Shown here: one piece after another, positions 8,593 to 17,481 of the stretch
How the letters are laid out: each line of letters begins with the position of its first letter
Position numbering within the stretch: the first letter of the stretch is position 1
The notes under the pieces: model-generated
Seen by the model: only the letters and a program-made list of their open reading frames with translations
What the model was told of the DNA's origin: nothing
Database searches by the model: none
Made by a program: the position numbers and the translations under genes
Assembly (NCBI GenBank): GCA_027364875.1
Contig: DAHXON010000021.1
Location: 1 to 41,147 of the forward strand
Length of the DNA: 41,147 bases
Reading direction: 5' to 3'
Source of the DNA: Chloroflexota bacterium
Lineage (GTDB): Bacteria > Chloroflexota > Limnocylindria > Limnocylindrales > CSP1-4

Positions 8593-9882
8593 GTGCTTAG
8601 TCGGGAGACGTTGACCAGTATCCTGCTTGCGATCGCGATAGGAGAGGGTGAGCGCGCGCGCGATCTGGTCGCGACGACCGACGAGGTGGACGACGAGGTC
8701 CGAAGAACCCTGGAGGAGGCGCTGGCAGACGGTCTCACCGGATCGGAAGCAGCGGGAACACTCGGAGATGCCCTCCGATCCGTCGGCGCCGAGAGACACT
8801 TGGTCAACGAGTGCTACCGGGTGGCGTTCTACGCAGGTGAATCCTGGGCTTCCCTGTCCGACAATCCCTTCTACGCCTTCTTCACGGCCAACAAGAGCGG
8901 CCGTCCTCTCGATAAATGGGTCCACTACTTCCCGATCTATCAGCGCCATCTTTCTCGGTTCCGAGGGCGTCCGTGTCACGTGCTGGAGATCGGCGTGTAC
9001 CGCGCCGGGGGACTCAAGATGCTGAGCCACTACCTTGGGCCTCAAGCATATCTCGTCGGCGTGGACATCGACGAAGCCGCTCAGACCGCCGCCGGTCCAG
9101 GCTACTTCGTCGAGATCGGCGACCAGGCCGACCCTCAGTTCCTGCGGGGTGTTGCCGAGAAGCACGGCCCATTCGACGTGATCGTGGACGATGGCGGCCA
9201 TACAATGCGCCAGCAAGTCACCTCGGTCCAGACGCTGTTCCCACTTCTGGCCGATGGCGGGACGTACATAGTAGAGGACTGTCACACCTCATATTGGCCT
9301 GAGTACGCTGATCAAGAACCCGGCGAACCGACCTTCCTCGAATGGACGAAAGGTCGTGTCGACGACCTTCACGCTTACCACTTCTCGAAGTCTCAAGCGC
9401 TCGTTACGCCCTGGCAAACGGACCTTGCCGGCCTGCACATATACGACAGCGTCGTCGTGATGGACAAGGAGCATCACGCTCCGCCATTCAGTGAAATTAG
9501 CGGAACTCACGAGTACATCAACTATGATCGCCTGGCAGTCGCCGCCGAAGTCGAATTCGTCGCGACCCGCGATCGCGCTCTCCTGCACGCGGCGCAGATA
9601 GAAGCGATTGTCCAGGCACGAGCCAGTGACTTGGAGTCGCGGGCGGCAGAGGTCGAAGCGCGGGCGGTGGAGCTGGAGGACGCCGCGGACGACTTCGCCG
9701 CGCTGGCATACCAGGCGGATAGGCTGGAACTCGAGTTGCTCCGCGAACGCGACGAGTTGGAGCAGACGAGAAGCGACTTGCATGGTAGCTGGGGAATCAT
9801 TCGGGAGATGAGGACCAGCAAGTCTTGGCGGCTGACGGCGCCGTTGCGGCGGGCCAAGTGGATCCTTCGAGGTCGGCCATGA
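8593..9882 (+). CDS. SAM-dependent sugar O-methyltransferase (MycE/ElmMI-like) with coiled coil and SWR tail
   Basis: Protein of 429 aa starting at GTG, six bases after GGGAGA. Residues 1-115 form an N-terminal part seen in macrolide sugar methyltransferases. The SAM site is LEIGVYRAGG (131-140), with VGVDID (155-160) and IVDDGGH (197-203); the last two acidic residues and the His fit the metal-dependent MycE/ElmMI group, and EDCHTSYW (228-235) follows. From about 325 to 400 the sequence is a heptad-rich coiled coil of Ala, Glu, Arg and Leu. It ends with SKSWRLTAPLR (409-419), a short motif that recurs in another methyltransferase in this window. It is four bases after wzt and probably methylates a sugar of the exported glycan; chain capping is inference. 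Confidence 0.85.
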   Translation: MLSRETLTSILLAIAIGEGERARDLVATTDEVDDEVRRTLEEALADGLTGSEAAGTLGDALRSVGAERHLVNECYRVAFYAGESWASLSDNPFYAFFTANKSGRPLDKWVHYFPIYQRHLSRFRGRPCHVLEIGVYRAGGLKMLSHYLGPQAYLVGVDIDEAAQTAAGPGYFVEIGDQADPQFLRGVAEKHGPFDVIVDDGGHTMRQQVTSVQTLFPLLADGGTYIVEDCHTSYWPEYADQEPGEPTFLEWTKGRVDDLHAYHFSKSQALVTPWQTDLAGLHIYDSVVVMDKEHHAPPFSEISGTHEYINYDRLAVAAEVEFVATRDRALLHAAQIEAIVQARASDLESRAAEVEARAVELEDAADDFAALAYQADRLELELLRERDELEQTRSDLHGSWGIIREMRTSKSWRLTAPLRRAKWILRGRP

Positions 9883-10718
9883 GGATCCCCCCCTTGCGAC
9901 GGGCGAAGCGGTTGCGAGTGCTCGAAGCACAGACCGGCGTCCACGCAGAGGGAGCCGACCATCTGGCGGAGATCGCCGCACCGGAACGGGTCGCGTTCGT
10001 GGCTCATTGGACACGCGACAGCCGGGTCAGCCGATCAGTGTTCGAACTCATCGCCGCTCTCATTGCGGATGGCTACTCCGTCGCCCTGGTGAGCGCGGCG
10101 CAGGGCGAGGAACCTCTGGCGTGGCCCGCCGCTGCGCCCCAGGGCTTGACTATCCTGCGACGTCCCAACCTGGGTTATGACTTCGGGTCATGGGCAACCG
10201 CGCTCGACAGGTACCCGGCAGTCGCCGGCGCGCAGGAAGTCCTACTGATCAATGACAGTCTTGCGGGCCCATTCAGACCGATCGGCCACATCCTGGGCCA
10301 TTTCCACAACTCTAAAGCCGACGTCTGGGGCTTGACGGACACCACCCAGCACACGCACCACATCCAGAGCTACTGCATCGGTTTCAAGTGCCAGGTTCTC
10401 ACTGAACCACCTCTCATGGAGTTCTGGCGGAATGTTTGCGTTGAGGCCTCCCGCGACGATGTGATTCAGCGATATGAGCTCGGCCTTAGCAGGCTCCTTC
10501 ACCGTGAGGCCTACACCATTGAAGCGGCCTTCCGATATCAGAACGTCATCGGCGAGGGGCTCAATCCCACTGTACATGGGTGGAGGCGGCTGCTCGACTT
10601 GAACTTCCCATTCGTGAAACGAGAGTTGATCAGGAAGCCGGAGGTGACGCGAGACGGGACTGAGGTCTCGGCCGAAATACAGCGCCGGTACGGCATCGAC
10701 ATCCGAGACTGGATATGA
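9879..10718 (+). CDS. RgpF-like rhamnan synthesis family protein
   Basis: Protein of 279 aa related to RgpF (rhamnan synthesis F), putative glycosyltransferases of rhamnose-containing polysaccharides. Seen here: VAFVAHWTRDSRV (38-50), the family hallmark NLGYDFGSW (97-105) and LLINDSLAGPF (122-132). I set the start at ATG 9879, which overlaps the previous TGA, rather than an upstream TTG inside the methyltransferase gene. It lies in the exporter operon before a larger RgpF-containing protein. It probably adds a sugar to the growing chain; specificity unknown. Confidence 0.82.
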   Translation: MRIPPLRRAKRLRVLEAQTGVHAEGADHLAEIAAPERVAFVAHWTRDSRVSRSVFELIAALIADGYSVALVSAAQGEEPLAWPAAAPQGLTILRRPNLGYDFGSWATALDRYPAVAGAQEVLLINDSLAGPFRPIGHILGHFHNSKADVWGLTDTTQHTHHIQSYCIGFKCQVLTEPPLMEFWRNVCVEASRDDVIQRYELGLSRLLHREAYTIEAAFRYQNVIGEGLNPTVHGWRRLLDLNFPFVKRELIRKPEVTRDGTEVSAEIQRRYGIDIRDWI

Positions 10719-10797
10719 ACTGTCCACGGCTAGCAGCCCGTCACGACCGAGATCCCTCGTGCCTCGCCCTCTGACACGGGCTAGGATAAGGTCGGGT

Positions 10798-12813
10798 ATG
10801 TCGCGGATTCGGGCCAGCCTGAGAAGCCGCGCTCGACATGCCGTAATGGTTGTTAACCCGTCCGCATTCTCCGGCTATTCGAGGTCGCCCGCCAACTTCG
10901 CAGCCTGGATAGATCGAGGAGCCGGAAGACAGGTAGCGGGTTTCCCGGACGTGTGGCGGAACCGGTTGGATCTGCCGTTCGCGTCCCCGGCCCGCGTTGC
11001 CGTCGTGTTCCACGTCTACTTTCTCGAGCTTCTCGATGAGATCCTGGATCAGCTATCGGCCATTCCGGTCGGTTTCGATCTGATCGTTACGAATGCTTCG
11101 GGAACACCTCTGGCGATCGAGCCTGGCCGTTTGCGTAGCGCCGTCAACGTGACCGTTCTCGACGTCCCAAACCATGGGCGGGACATTTTGCCGTTGGCCA
11201 GCGTGGTGAACGCGGGCCTGCTCGACCCGTATGAGATTGTCCTGAAGGTCCACACCAAGAAGAGCGACTGGCGGGCTCAGCATTCGCTGGAGGGAACGGG
11301 TGCAGAATGGCGCGCCCGGCTACTGAGCTCGCTACTCGGCAGTCCCGACAACGTCTCATCCATCCTGAGTGCCTTCGCCAGTTCGCCGGAGCTGGGAATT
11401 GTCACCGCGGATGGCAGCCTCCTTGGGCCGGAATACTGGGGCGACAACCAGTCGGTTACGGCTTCACTCCTTCGGCGCTTGGAACTGGACACTCCGCATG
11501 AGCTGAGGTTCGCGGCTGGCTCGATGTATTGGATTCGCGGTTTCGTGCTGCAGGGCCTGCGCGCCATGGGGTTGTCGGGCGCCGACTTCGAGCCCGAGGC
11601 GGGACAGGTTAACGCAACCACCGCCCACGCAATCGAGAGGCTGATCGGAATAGTCGCGACCGAGGCGGGCCTGACTCTGGTCGAGCGTTCCGCGCTCTCG
11701 GAGACAGCAGGAGACGGCTGGAAGGGCTACGAGGTCGGCAGTTCTATTCTGCCCCGCTGTCGCGTCATCCCCTTCTATCTTCCGCAGTTCCATCCAATTC
11801 CGGAGAACGATCGGTGGTGGGGCCCGGGCTTCACCGAATGGACGAACGTCGCGGCCGCCAGGCCGGTCTATCGCGGTCACGATCAACCCAAGCTGCCCGC
11901 GGACCTCGGGTTCTACGACCTACGGATGAAGGATGTCGTCGTCCGGCAGGCCGGCCTTGCAGAAGATGCGGGCATCGCCGGTTTCATGTACTACCACTAC
12001 TGGTTCGCCGGCAAGCAATTGCTCGAAATGCCGATCCTGGATCGGCTGAGCGGCGACCAACGGCTGCCTTTCTGCCTGATGTGGGCCAATGAGAATTGGA
12101 CCCGCCGATGGGATGGCCGCGAGTCGGACGTCCTCATCGGCCAGCGCTACGAGGAAGTCCCGGCCACCAGGTTTGTGGATGATGTCTTGCCGATCCTGCT
12201 CGACGAGCGCTATATGCGCCTTGACGGTCGGGCGATCCTCGCAATATACAGGCCCGGCCAAATCCCAGACCTTCCTTCGGTCATCGAGGACTGGCGCAAA
12301 GCCGCCCGCCACGCCGGGGCGGGCGAGCTGTTCGTAATGGGCGTGGACGTGGAAAAGGAGTTCCACGGCCTGACGGGCAGCCCGGGACAGATGGGCTTGG
12401 ATGGGCGCCTTGGCTTTCCACCGCACAACGCTCTCTGGGAGTGGGTCTCCTTTGAACGAATCGAAGCAGCCAGACGGTTCGGGGGCCGAGTGCTCGGCTA
12501 TCGGGCCATGGCCAACGATGCCGTTCGCCGATTGGGCGAAGGAGTGCCGGACGACTACTTTCCGGGCGTAATGGTCGGGTTCGACAATACGGCGCGCAGG
12601 CAACAGAACCCGGATATCTGGTACGGATCCAATCCCTACACCTTCCATCGCTGGCTGGCCGCGGCCGTGGCGGCCGTGTCTGGCAGAGAGGTCGACCGGC
12701 GCATCGTCTTCGTCAATGCCTGGAACGAGTGGGCGGAGGGAGCGGTCCTGGAGCCTACAGTGCGGTTCGGCAAAACCTTCTTGCTGGCCGTAAAGGACGT
12801 TGCCCAAGGATGA
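10798..12813 (+). CDS. RgpF-WbsX two-domain glycosyltransferase
   Basis: A 671-aa fusion. The N-terminal part (about 65-300) is RgpF-like: VFHVYFLELLDEIL (70-83), NHGRDILPL (125-133) and KVHTKKSDW (150-158). The C-terminal part (about 320-665) is a WbsX-type (Glyco_tran_WbsX) domain with FYLPQFHPIPEND (326-338), WWGPGFTEW (340-348), MWANENWTRRWDG (428-440) and WNEWAEG (642-648). Start choice: ATG 10798 has AGGATAAGG just upstream, and a TAGGAT -10-like hexamer (10782-10787) lies between it and the alternative GTG at 10759. Both modules occur in O-antigen clusters and one chain could add two sugars. Domain names are firm; activities are inferred. Confidence 0.88.
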   Translation: MSRIRASLRSRARHAVMVVNPSAFSGYSRSPANFAAWIDRGAGRQVAGFPDVWRNRLDLPFASPARVAVVFHVYFLELLDEILDQLSAIPVGFDLIVTNASGTPLAIEPGRLRSAVNVTVLDVPNHGRDILPLASVVNAGLLDPYEIVLKVHTKKSDWRAQHSLEGTGAEWRARLLSSLLGSPDNVSSILSAFASSPELGIVTADGSLLGPEYWGDNQSVTASLLRRLELDTPHELRFAAGSMYWIRGFVLQGLRAMGLSGADFEPEAGQVNATTAHAIERLIGIVATEAGLTLVERSALSETAGDGWKGYEVGSSILPRCRVIPFYLPQFHPIPENDRWWGPGFTEWTNVAAARPVYRGHDQPKLPADLGFYDLRMKDVVVRQAGLAEDAGIAGFMYYHYWFAGKQLLEMPILDRLSGDQRLPFCLMWANENWTRRWDGRESDVLIGQRYEEVPATRFVDDVLPILLDERYMRLDGRAILAIYRPGQIPDLPSVIEDWRKAARHAGAGELFVMGVDVEKEFHGLTGSPGQMGLDGRLGFPPHNALWEWVSFERIEAARRFGGRVLGYRAMANDAVRRLGEGVPDDYFPGVMVGFDNTARRQQNPDIWYGSNPYTFHRWLAAAVAAVSGREVDRRIVFVNAWNEWAEGAVLEPTVRFGKTFLLAVKDVAQG

Positions 12814-13258
12814 CTCCGGCAGTCTCTGCTGGCCGGATGAGCTGCCGCGCAGCGAAGCCGGACGTAGACTGCGCTCTCGCCGGTTCGCGTCACCATCAGG
12901 GCCTGGGCCCTGCATTCTGTCTGGCGATGATCTGGCGGCCCGGGCGTCCAGCCGCCCCCATCCGCTTGCCCGGCCCAAGCGACTGGTTTCCCATGAGCCT
13001 GCTGGGCGCTTGCCCGGAGAAAGGTGGCCGCTGCCAAAGTGATCGCCGCTCTTGCGGCGTATGGGACGTCCCGCGCTGGCCTGGGGGGCATCGATCTCGT
13101 GATCTCCGGCACCGCGGCCTCACTGTGAGCGTGGGGCCATCGCCGCTGTGGTGGCCGCGGCTCACTCGGTTCCCGACGACCAGCAAGCGGCCCGGGTGGG
13201 AAGTCGCCTACACTGCAGCCATCGTCCACGGTTCCTTGCCTTGGCAAACAGGAGCGTC
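12814..13258. other. 445-base gap without a supported gene
   Basis: No reading frame here resembles a known family. A 34-codon frame from GTG 13024 to TGA 13128 reads as an Ala-rich hydrophobic peptide after GGAGAAAGG, but it is too short to call. TACACT at 13209-13214 is a possible -10 hexamer for the rfbF operon without a recognisable -35. GGAG at 13251-13254 is the rfbF ribosome-binding site. Confidence 0.5.
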
Positions 13259-14083
13259 GTGAAAGTAGTAATCCTTGCCGGTGGTCTCGGCACCCGTCTA
13301 TCGGAAGAGACTGCCTCCAGGCCCAAGCCGATGGTTGAGATCGGCGAGCGGCCGATCCTGTGGCACATCATGAAGACATACAGCCACTACGGCTTCAACG
13401 ACTTCGTGGTCTGCCTCGGCTACAAGGGCTACGTCATCAAGGAGTACTTCTCGAACTACTTTCTGCACATGTCCGACGTAACTTTCGACATGCGGGACAA
13501 CTCGATGAAGGTCCACCAGAACGCTGCCGAGCCGTGGCGCGTGACTCTCGTGGACACCGGGGCAGATACGCAAACCGGCGGTCGGATTAGGCGCGTCGCC
13601 GAGTACGTGCGCGACGACACGTTCATGCTGACCTACGGAGACGGCGTCGCGGACCTCGACATCGCGAGACTGCTCGAATTCCATCGAGCCCATGGCAAGC
13701 TGGCGACGATCACAGCCGTCCAGCCGCTCGGGCGCTTCGGCGCGTTGCAGATCGACGAGGACCTGGTCGGTGGGCAGCTCTCGGCTCCGGCCGTGCGGGC
13801 ATTCCAGGAGAAGCCGATGGGGGACGGCGCCTGGGTGAACGGTGGGTTCTTCGTGCTTGAGCCGGCAGTGCTGGATCGAATCGAGGGAGACGACACCATC
13901 TTCGAGAGGACGCCACTCGAGGGCCTGGCTGCGGACGGTGAGCTGCGAGCCTATCGCCACCGCGGCTTCTGGCAGCCGATGGACGCGCTGCGTGACCTCC
14001 GCGTTCTCGAGTCGCTGTGGGATTCGGGCGAAGCGCCATGGGCGGCGTGGGCCAGCAATCGACGGATGCGCGCTCGGGTCTGA
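13259..14083 (+). CDS. rfbF: glucose-1-phosphate cytidylyltransferase
   Basis: Makes CDP-D-glucose from CTP and glucose-1-phosphate, the entry step to CDP-linked 3,6-dideoxyhexoses. The 274-aa product begins [17 protein letters not shown] (2-18) with the RPKPMVEIG segment (21-29), the metal-binding YGDGVADLD (126-134) and [11 protein letters not shown], all strongly diagnostic of RfbF rather than RmlA or GalU. The start is GTG 13259, four bases after GGAG, where homology begins; an in-frame extension upstream to 13148 is non-homologous. It heads a four-gene set with spacings of 1, 10 and 8 bases. Confidence 0.95.
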   Translation: MKVVILAGGLGTRLSEETASRPKPMVEIGERPILWHIMKTYSHYGFNDFVVCLGYKGYVIKEYFSNYFLHMSDVTFDMRDNSMKVHQNAAEPWRVTLVDTGADTQTGGRIRRVAEYVRDDTFMLTYGDGVADLDIARLLEFHRAHGKLATITAVQPLGRFGALQIDEDLVGGQLSAPAVRAFQEKPMGDGAWVNGGFFVLEPAVLDRIEGDDTIFERTPLEGLAADGELRAYRHRGFWQPMDALRDLRVLESLWDSGEAPWAAWASNRRMRARV

Positions 14084-14084
14084 C

Positions 14085-15227
14085 ATGCCATCCCGTGATC
14101 TACTGAGTTCGCCAATGTGCTTGACTGAGAGCTACGCCGACCGCCGCGTCTTCCTGACCGGCCACACCGGCTTCAAAGGGGCATGGCTCGCTGAGTGGCT
14201 CGTGACCCTCGGCGCCGAGGTCACTGGTTACGCCCTCGACCCACCAACTGAGCCAAACCTCTTTTCCGCTCTCGACCTGGGGGCGCGACTCAAGCACGTG
14301 GTTGCCGATGTCCGCGACCGAGAACGCCTGGTGGCCGAAGTGCAGGCCGCGCAGCCATCGGTAGTCTTCCACCTGGCCGCCCAACCTCTGGTCCTGCGGG
14401 CGTACGCGGAGCCGCACGAGACTTTCGAGACCAATGTGATGGGGACCGTGAATGTGCTCGAAGCGGCGCGGGCCTGCACCTCGGTCAGAGCCGTCGTAGT
14501 CGTAACCAGCGACAAGTGCTACCAGAACCACGAAAGCGGTCGGCCCTTCCGCGAGACGGACGCCATGGGCGGCCGCGATCCCTACAGCGCCAGCAAGGGC
14601 TGCGCGGAGCTGGTCACGGCTTCATATCGCGACGGCTTCTTTGGTGATGGGGCGGCGGTGGCATCGGCCCGCGCCGGCAATGTCATCGGCGGTGGCGACT
14701 GGGCGGCTGACCGAATCATCCCCGACTCCGTGCGAGCCCTGGCGGCCGGCCAACCCATCGTCGTGCGCAACCCCGATGCCGTCCGCCCCTGGCAGCACGT
14801 CCTCGAGCCGCTGGCTGGCTACCTGTGGCTCGGAGCTCGCATGTTGAGCGGGGGCCGTAGCTACGAGGGTGCGTGGAACTTCGGACCGACCGACGACGCC
14901 GGTGACCATCAAGTGCGCTGGGTGGTCGAGCGCTTTCTCGGGGAATGGGGCTCGGGCTCCTGGGTAACCGCAGGTGTGACGGGATCGAAACCCCACGAGG
15001 CCCATCGACTGAGCCTGGATAGCGCCAAGGCGCGGGAGCAGCTCGGTTGGGCTCCCGTATGGGACGCTCAGACAGCGGTGCGCCGTACCGCCTCCTGGTA
15101 CCGCGACTACTACCGCTCGCCTGCGGCCGCCCGCGACCTGGTCGATAAGCAGATCCGCGCCTACCAGGACGATGCACGCACCGCGGGGCTCCCCTGGGCC
15201 GAGGCAGAGACTGACACTGTCAGATGA
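14085..15227 (+). CDS. rfbG: CDP-glucose 4,6-dehydratase
   Basis: NAD-dependent extended SDR converting CDP-D-glucose to CDP-4-keto-6-deoxy-D-glucose. With the start at 14085 (380 aa) the cofactor motif is TGHTGFKG (25-32), the form typical of RfbG, followed by HLAAQPLVLRAY (96-107), TSDKCYQN (141-148) and the catalytic Tyr167/Lys171 in YSASKGCAE. RPWQHVLEPLAGYL further on is also an RfbG signature. A second ATG at 14115 would give 370 aa, closer to the usual 360; I cannot decide between them. The start lies one base after the rfbF stop codon. Confidence 0.95.
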   Translation: MPSRDLLSSPMCLTESYADRRVFLTGHTGFKGAWLAEWLVTLGAEVTGYALDPPTEPNLFSALDLGARLKHVVADVRDRERLVAEVQAAQPSVVFHLAAQPLVLRAYAEPHETFETNVMGTVNVLEAARACTSVRAVVVVTSDKCYQNHESGRPFRETDAMGGRDPYSASKGCAELVTASYRDGFFGDGAAVASARAGNVIGGGDWAADRIIPDSVRALAAGQPIVVRNPDAVRPWQHVLEPLAGYLWLGARMLSGGRSYEGAWNFGPTDDAGDHQVRWVVERFLGEWGSGSWVTAGVTGSKPHEAHRLSLDSAKAREQLGWAPVWDAQTAVRRTASWYRDYYRSPAAARDLVDKQIRAYQDDARTAGLPWAEAETDTVR

Positions 15228-15237
15228 GGGCGATCTA

Positions 15238-16611
15238 GTGACGGACGCGCGACACGATGGAGCAGACACCCGCAACGGGATCCTTGAGCTGGTGGGCCGG
15301 TACTACCGAGAGCGCCACGCCCAGCCGCCATTCGACCCGGACCGCGATTCCGTGCATTACGCCGGACGCGTGTTCGGCGAGGATGAGATGCGCTACCTGG
15401 TCGACTCCAGCCTCGATTTCTACCTGACGGCCAGCCGCTTCACGGAGGAGTTCGAGGCGGGCGTCGCGGACTACCTCGGTCTGTCGGACGCCTTGTTCGT
15501 CAACTCCGGGTCGTCGGCCAACCTCGTGGCCCTGACGGCGCTGACATCGCCCAAGCTTGGCGAGCGACGCCTCAGGCCCGGCGACGAGGTCATCACCGTG
15601 GCCGCCGGCTTTCCCAGCACCGTGGCGCCGATCGTGCAGAACGGCCTGGTGCCGGTATTCGTCGATGTCCGCCTGGGCGACTACAACGCCGACCCGGCCC
15701 AACTGCGGGAAGCAGTCTCGCCGCGCACGCGCGCAATCATGTTGGCCCACACGCTCGGCGCGCCCTTCGACCTGGACACGGTCGCCGAGCTCGTTGAGAA
15801 GCACAACCTGTGGCTGATCGAGGACAACTGCGACGCCCTGGGCTCGCGCTACCGGGACCGCCTCACTGGCACCTTCGGCCATCTGGCCACCATCTCGTTC
15901 TATCCCGCGCACCACATCACAACCGGCGAGGGTGGAATGGTGGTCACCGATGACGACGAGCTGGCCAGGATCGCCCGGTCCATCCGCGACTGGGGTCGCG
16001 ACTGCTACTGCGCAGGCGGCGAGAACAACACCTGCGGCAAGCGCTTCGCGCAGCAGTTCGGCACTCTGCCCTACGGCTACGACCACAAGTACGTCTACAG
16101 CCACCTCGGCTATAACCTCAAGGCTACGGACATGCAGGCGGCCATTGGCTGTGCACAGCTTGCCCGCCTCGAAGGGTTCATCGCCGCGCGCAAGCACAAC
16201 CACTCTCGCCTGCTCGAGGCGCTCCGCCGATATGAGGACCGGCTCGTCCTGCCGCTGGCACCGCCGCACACGGATCCGTCGTGGTTCTGCTTTGTTATCA
16301 CGGTCCGGGACGATGCCGGTTTCTCGCGCCGGGAGCTCACGGGCTTCCTCGAAGCCAACCGCATCGAGACGCGAACACTGTTCAGCGGCAATCTGCTCCG
16401 GCACCCCGCGTTCCAGGTCATCGATCGGCGAGTCGTCGGAGACCTCGCGAACACGGACGTCGTGATGGAGCGCACCTTCTTCGTGGGTGTCTATCCAGGC
16501 ATCGATGATGCCCGCCTGGATTACATGATCGGGGCCTTCGACCGCTTCATGGCCGGCGAGCGGGTAATCGGAGGCGGACCCCGGAGCGCGTCGGCGCCTG
16601 CCGACCGCTGA
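15238..16611 (+). CDS. rfbH: CDP-4-keto-6-deoxyglucose 3-dehydratase (E1), PMP and [2Fe-2S] enzyme
   Basis: Catalyses the C3 dehydration of CDP-4-keto-6-deoxyglucose, using pyridoxamine phosphate and an iron-sulfur cluster with electrons from E3. The 457-aa protein starts at GTG 15238 behind GATGAGGG. It has the aminotransferase fold, but the Schiff-base lysine is replaced by His in FYPAHHITTGEGG (H225), the E1 hallmark. The cluster ligands are all present: Cys198 (EDNCDALGS), Cys256 and Cys258 (RDCYCAGG) and Cys266 (NNTCGKRF). They keep the spacing of Cys193/251/253/261 of the Yersinia enzyme with a constant offset of five, as does the histidine. This is strong evidence for a working E1. Confidence 0.96.
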   Translation: MTDARHDGADTRNGILELVGRYYRERHAQPPFDPDRDSVHYAGRVFGEDEMRYLVDSSLDFYLTASRFTEEFEAGVADYLGLSDALFVNSGSSANLVALTALTSPKLGERRLRPGDEVITVAAGFPSTVAPIVQNGLVPVFVDVRLGDYNADPAQLREAVSPRTRAIMLAHTLGAPFDLDTVAELVEKHNLWLIEDNCDALGSRYRDRLTGTFGHLATISFYPAHHITTGEGGMVVTDDDELARIARSIRDWGRDCYCAGGENNTCGKRFAQQFGTLPYGYDHKYVYSHLGYNLKATDMQAAIGCAQLARLEGFIAARKHNHSRLLEALRRYEDRLVLPLAPPHTDPSWFCFVITVRDDAGFSRRELTGFLEANRIETRTLFSGNLLRHPAFQVIDRRVVGDLANTDVVMERTFFVGVYPGIDDARLDYMIGAFDRFMAGERVIGGGPRSASAPADR

Positions 16612-16619
16612 GGGCCCCT

Positions 16620-17312
16620 ATGGCGGTAGTTCGCAAGATCCCCTGCGTGGTCCGGGCCGTGACCGATCACGGTGAACGCGTCTACACGGTCGAACTCAGG
16701 CCGTCCGTTGCGCTTGCGTCCTTCAAGCCCGGGCAGTTCCTGCATCTGGCCCTCGATGCCTACGAGCCGGGCGGCTTCTGGCCCGAGTCGCGGGTGTTCT
16801 CGATCGCCAGTTCGCCCCGGGAACGGGGCATGCTCGCGATCACCTACGCCGTCAAGGGCGCCTTCACGACGCGAATGGAGCGCGAACTGGCCCCTGGACG
16901 CAGCGTCTGGGTCAAGCTGCCGTACGGCGAGTTCGTGGTCGATTCGAGCACGGACGCGGTGTTGTTCGCCGGCGGCACCGGCGTCACCGCATTCACGGCG
17001 TTCCTGCAATCGCTCCGGCCCGACCAAGCCACGCGCGTCCTGTTGGTCTACGGCGCTCGCAAACCGAACCTCTTTGTCTACGGTCCGCTGGCAGAGGCCT
17101 GCGCACGCGACGTGCCGTCGCTGGAGTGTGTGCTTGTCTGCGAAGAGACCGACGGGCCATTACGGGTGGCCGACGAATGGCCAGCGATCGAGGCACTTCA
17201 CAACCCGGTCTTCTACTTGAGCGGTCCGCCGCAGATGCTCCGAGCGCTGACAACTCAGCTATGTGAGCACGGCGTCTCGCCTGACGAGATCAGAACCGAT
17301 GCTTGGGAGTGA
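16620..17312 (+). CDS. E3-type flavin reductase without the N-terminal ferredoxin domain
   Basis: FAD- and NAD(P)H-binding reductase of the ferredoxin-NADP reductase superfamily, 230 aa. The FAD domain has RVFSIAS (58-64) and a GAFTTRME segment (80-87); the nucleotide domain has FAGGTGVTAF (116-125), YGARKP (144-149) and SGPPQML (201-207). It is eight bases after rfbH, so it is the natural partner that reduces the E1 intermediate. The Yersinia CDP-6-deoxy-3,4-glucoseen reductase is about 330 aa with a plant-type [2Fe-2S] domain at its N-terminus. Here that domain is absent and the five cysteines (9, 161, 170, 174, 205) do not form a ferredoxin motif. Either a separate ferredoxin acts, or FAD passes electrons directly to the E1 cluster. 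Confidence 0.85.
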   Translation: MAVVRKIPCVVRAVTDHGERVYTVELRPSVALASFKPGQFLHLALDAYEPGGFWPESRVFSIASSPRERGMLAITYAVKGAFTTRMERELAPGRSVWVKLPYGEFVVDSSTDAVLFAGGTGVTAFTAFLQSLRPDQATRVLLVYGARKPNLFVYGPLAEACARDVPSLECVLVCEETDGPLRVADEWPAIEALHNPVFYLSGPPQMLRALTTQLCEHGVSPDEIRTDAWE

Positions 17313-17375
17313 CGTGTGGGCGCGAGGGGGGGAAGGGCGCGGAGTCGAGCTGATGTGTTGCGACCACATTAGGGG

Positions 17376-17390
17376 TCGATCATTGATCGA
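17376..17390. repeat. 15-base palindrome between convergent operons
   Basis: TCGATCATTGATCGA is a perfect inverted repeat (six-base stem, three-base loop if transcribed), followed by TTTCT. It sits between the end of the E3-like gene (17312, plus) and the end of a GT2 gene (17482, minus). A weak bidirectional terminator or an operator are both possible. Confidence 0.35.
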
Positions 17391-17481
17391 TTTCTAGCTC
17401 ATTGCGATGGGCGGTTCCCAACGAGGCCCTTGCGCTGGCGTTGCTCGCAGTTGCGTCAATTCCTGCACCGCCGCGGCGGAA

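Noticed and set aside
12729-13262. A 177-aa frame filling the gap before rfbF
   Set aside because: Starts inside the WbsX domain, has no domain and no ribosome-binding site; the opposite strand is just as open.
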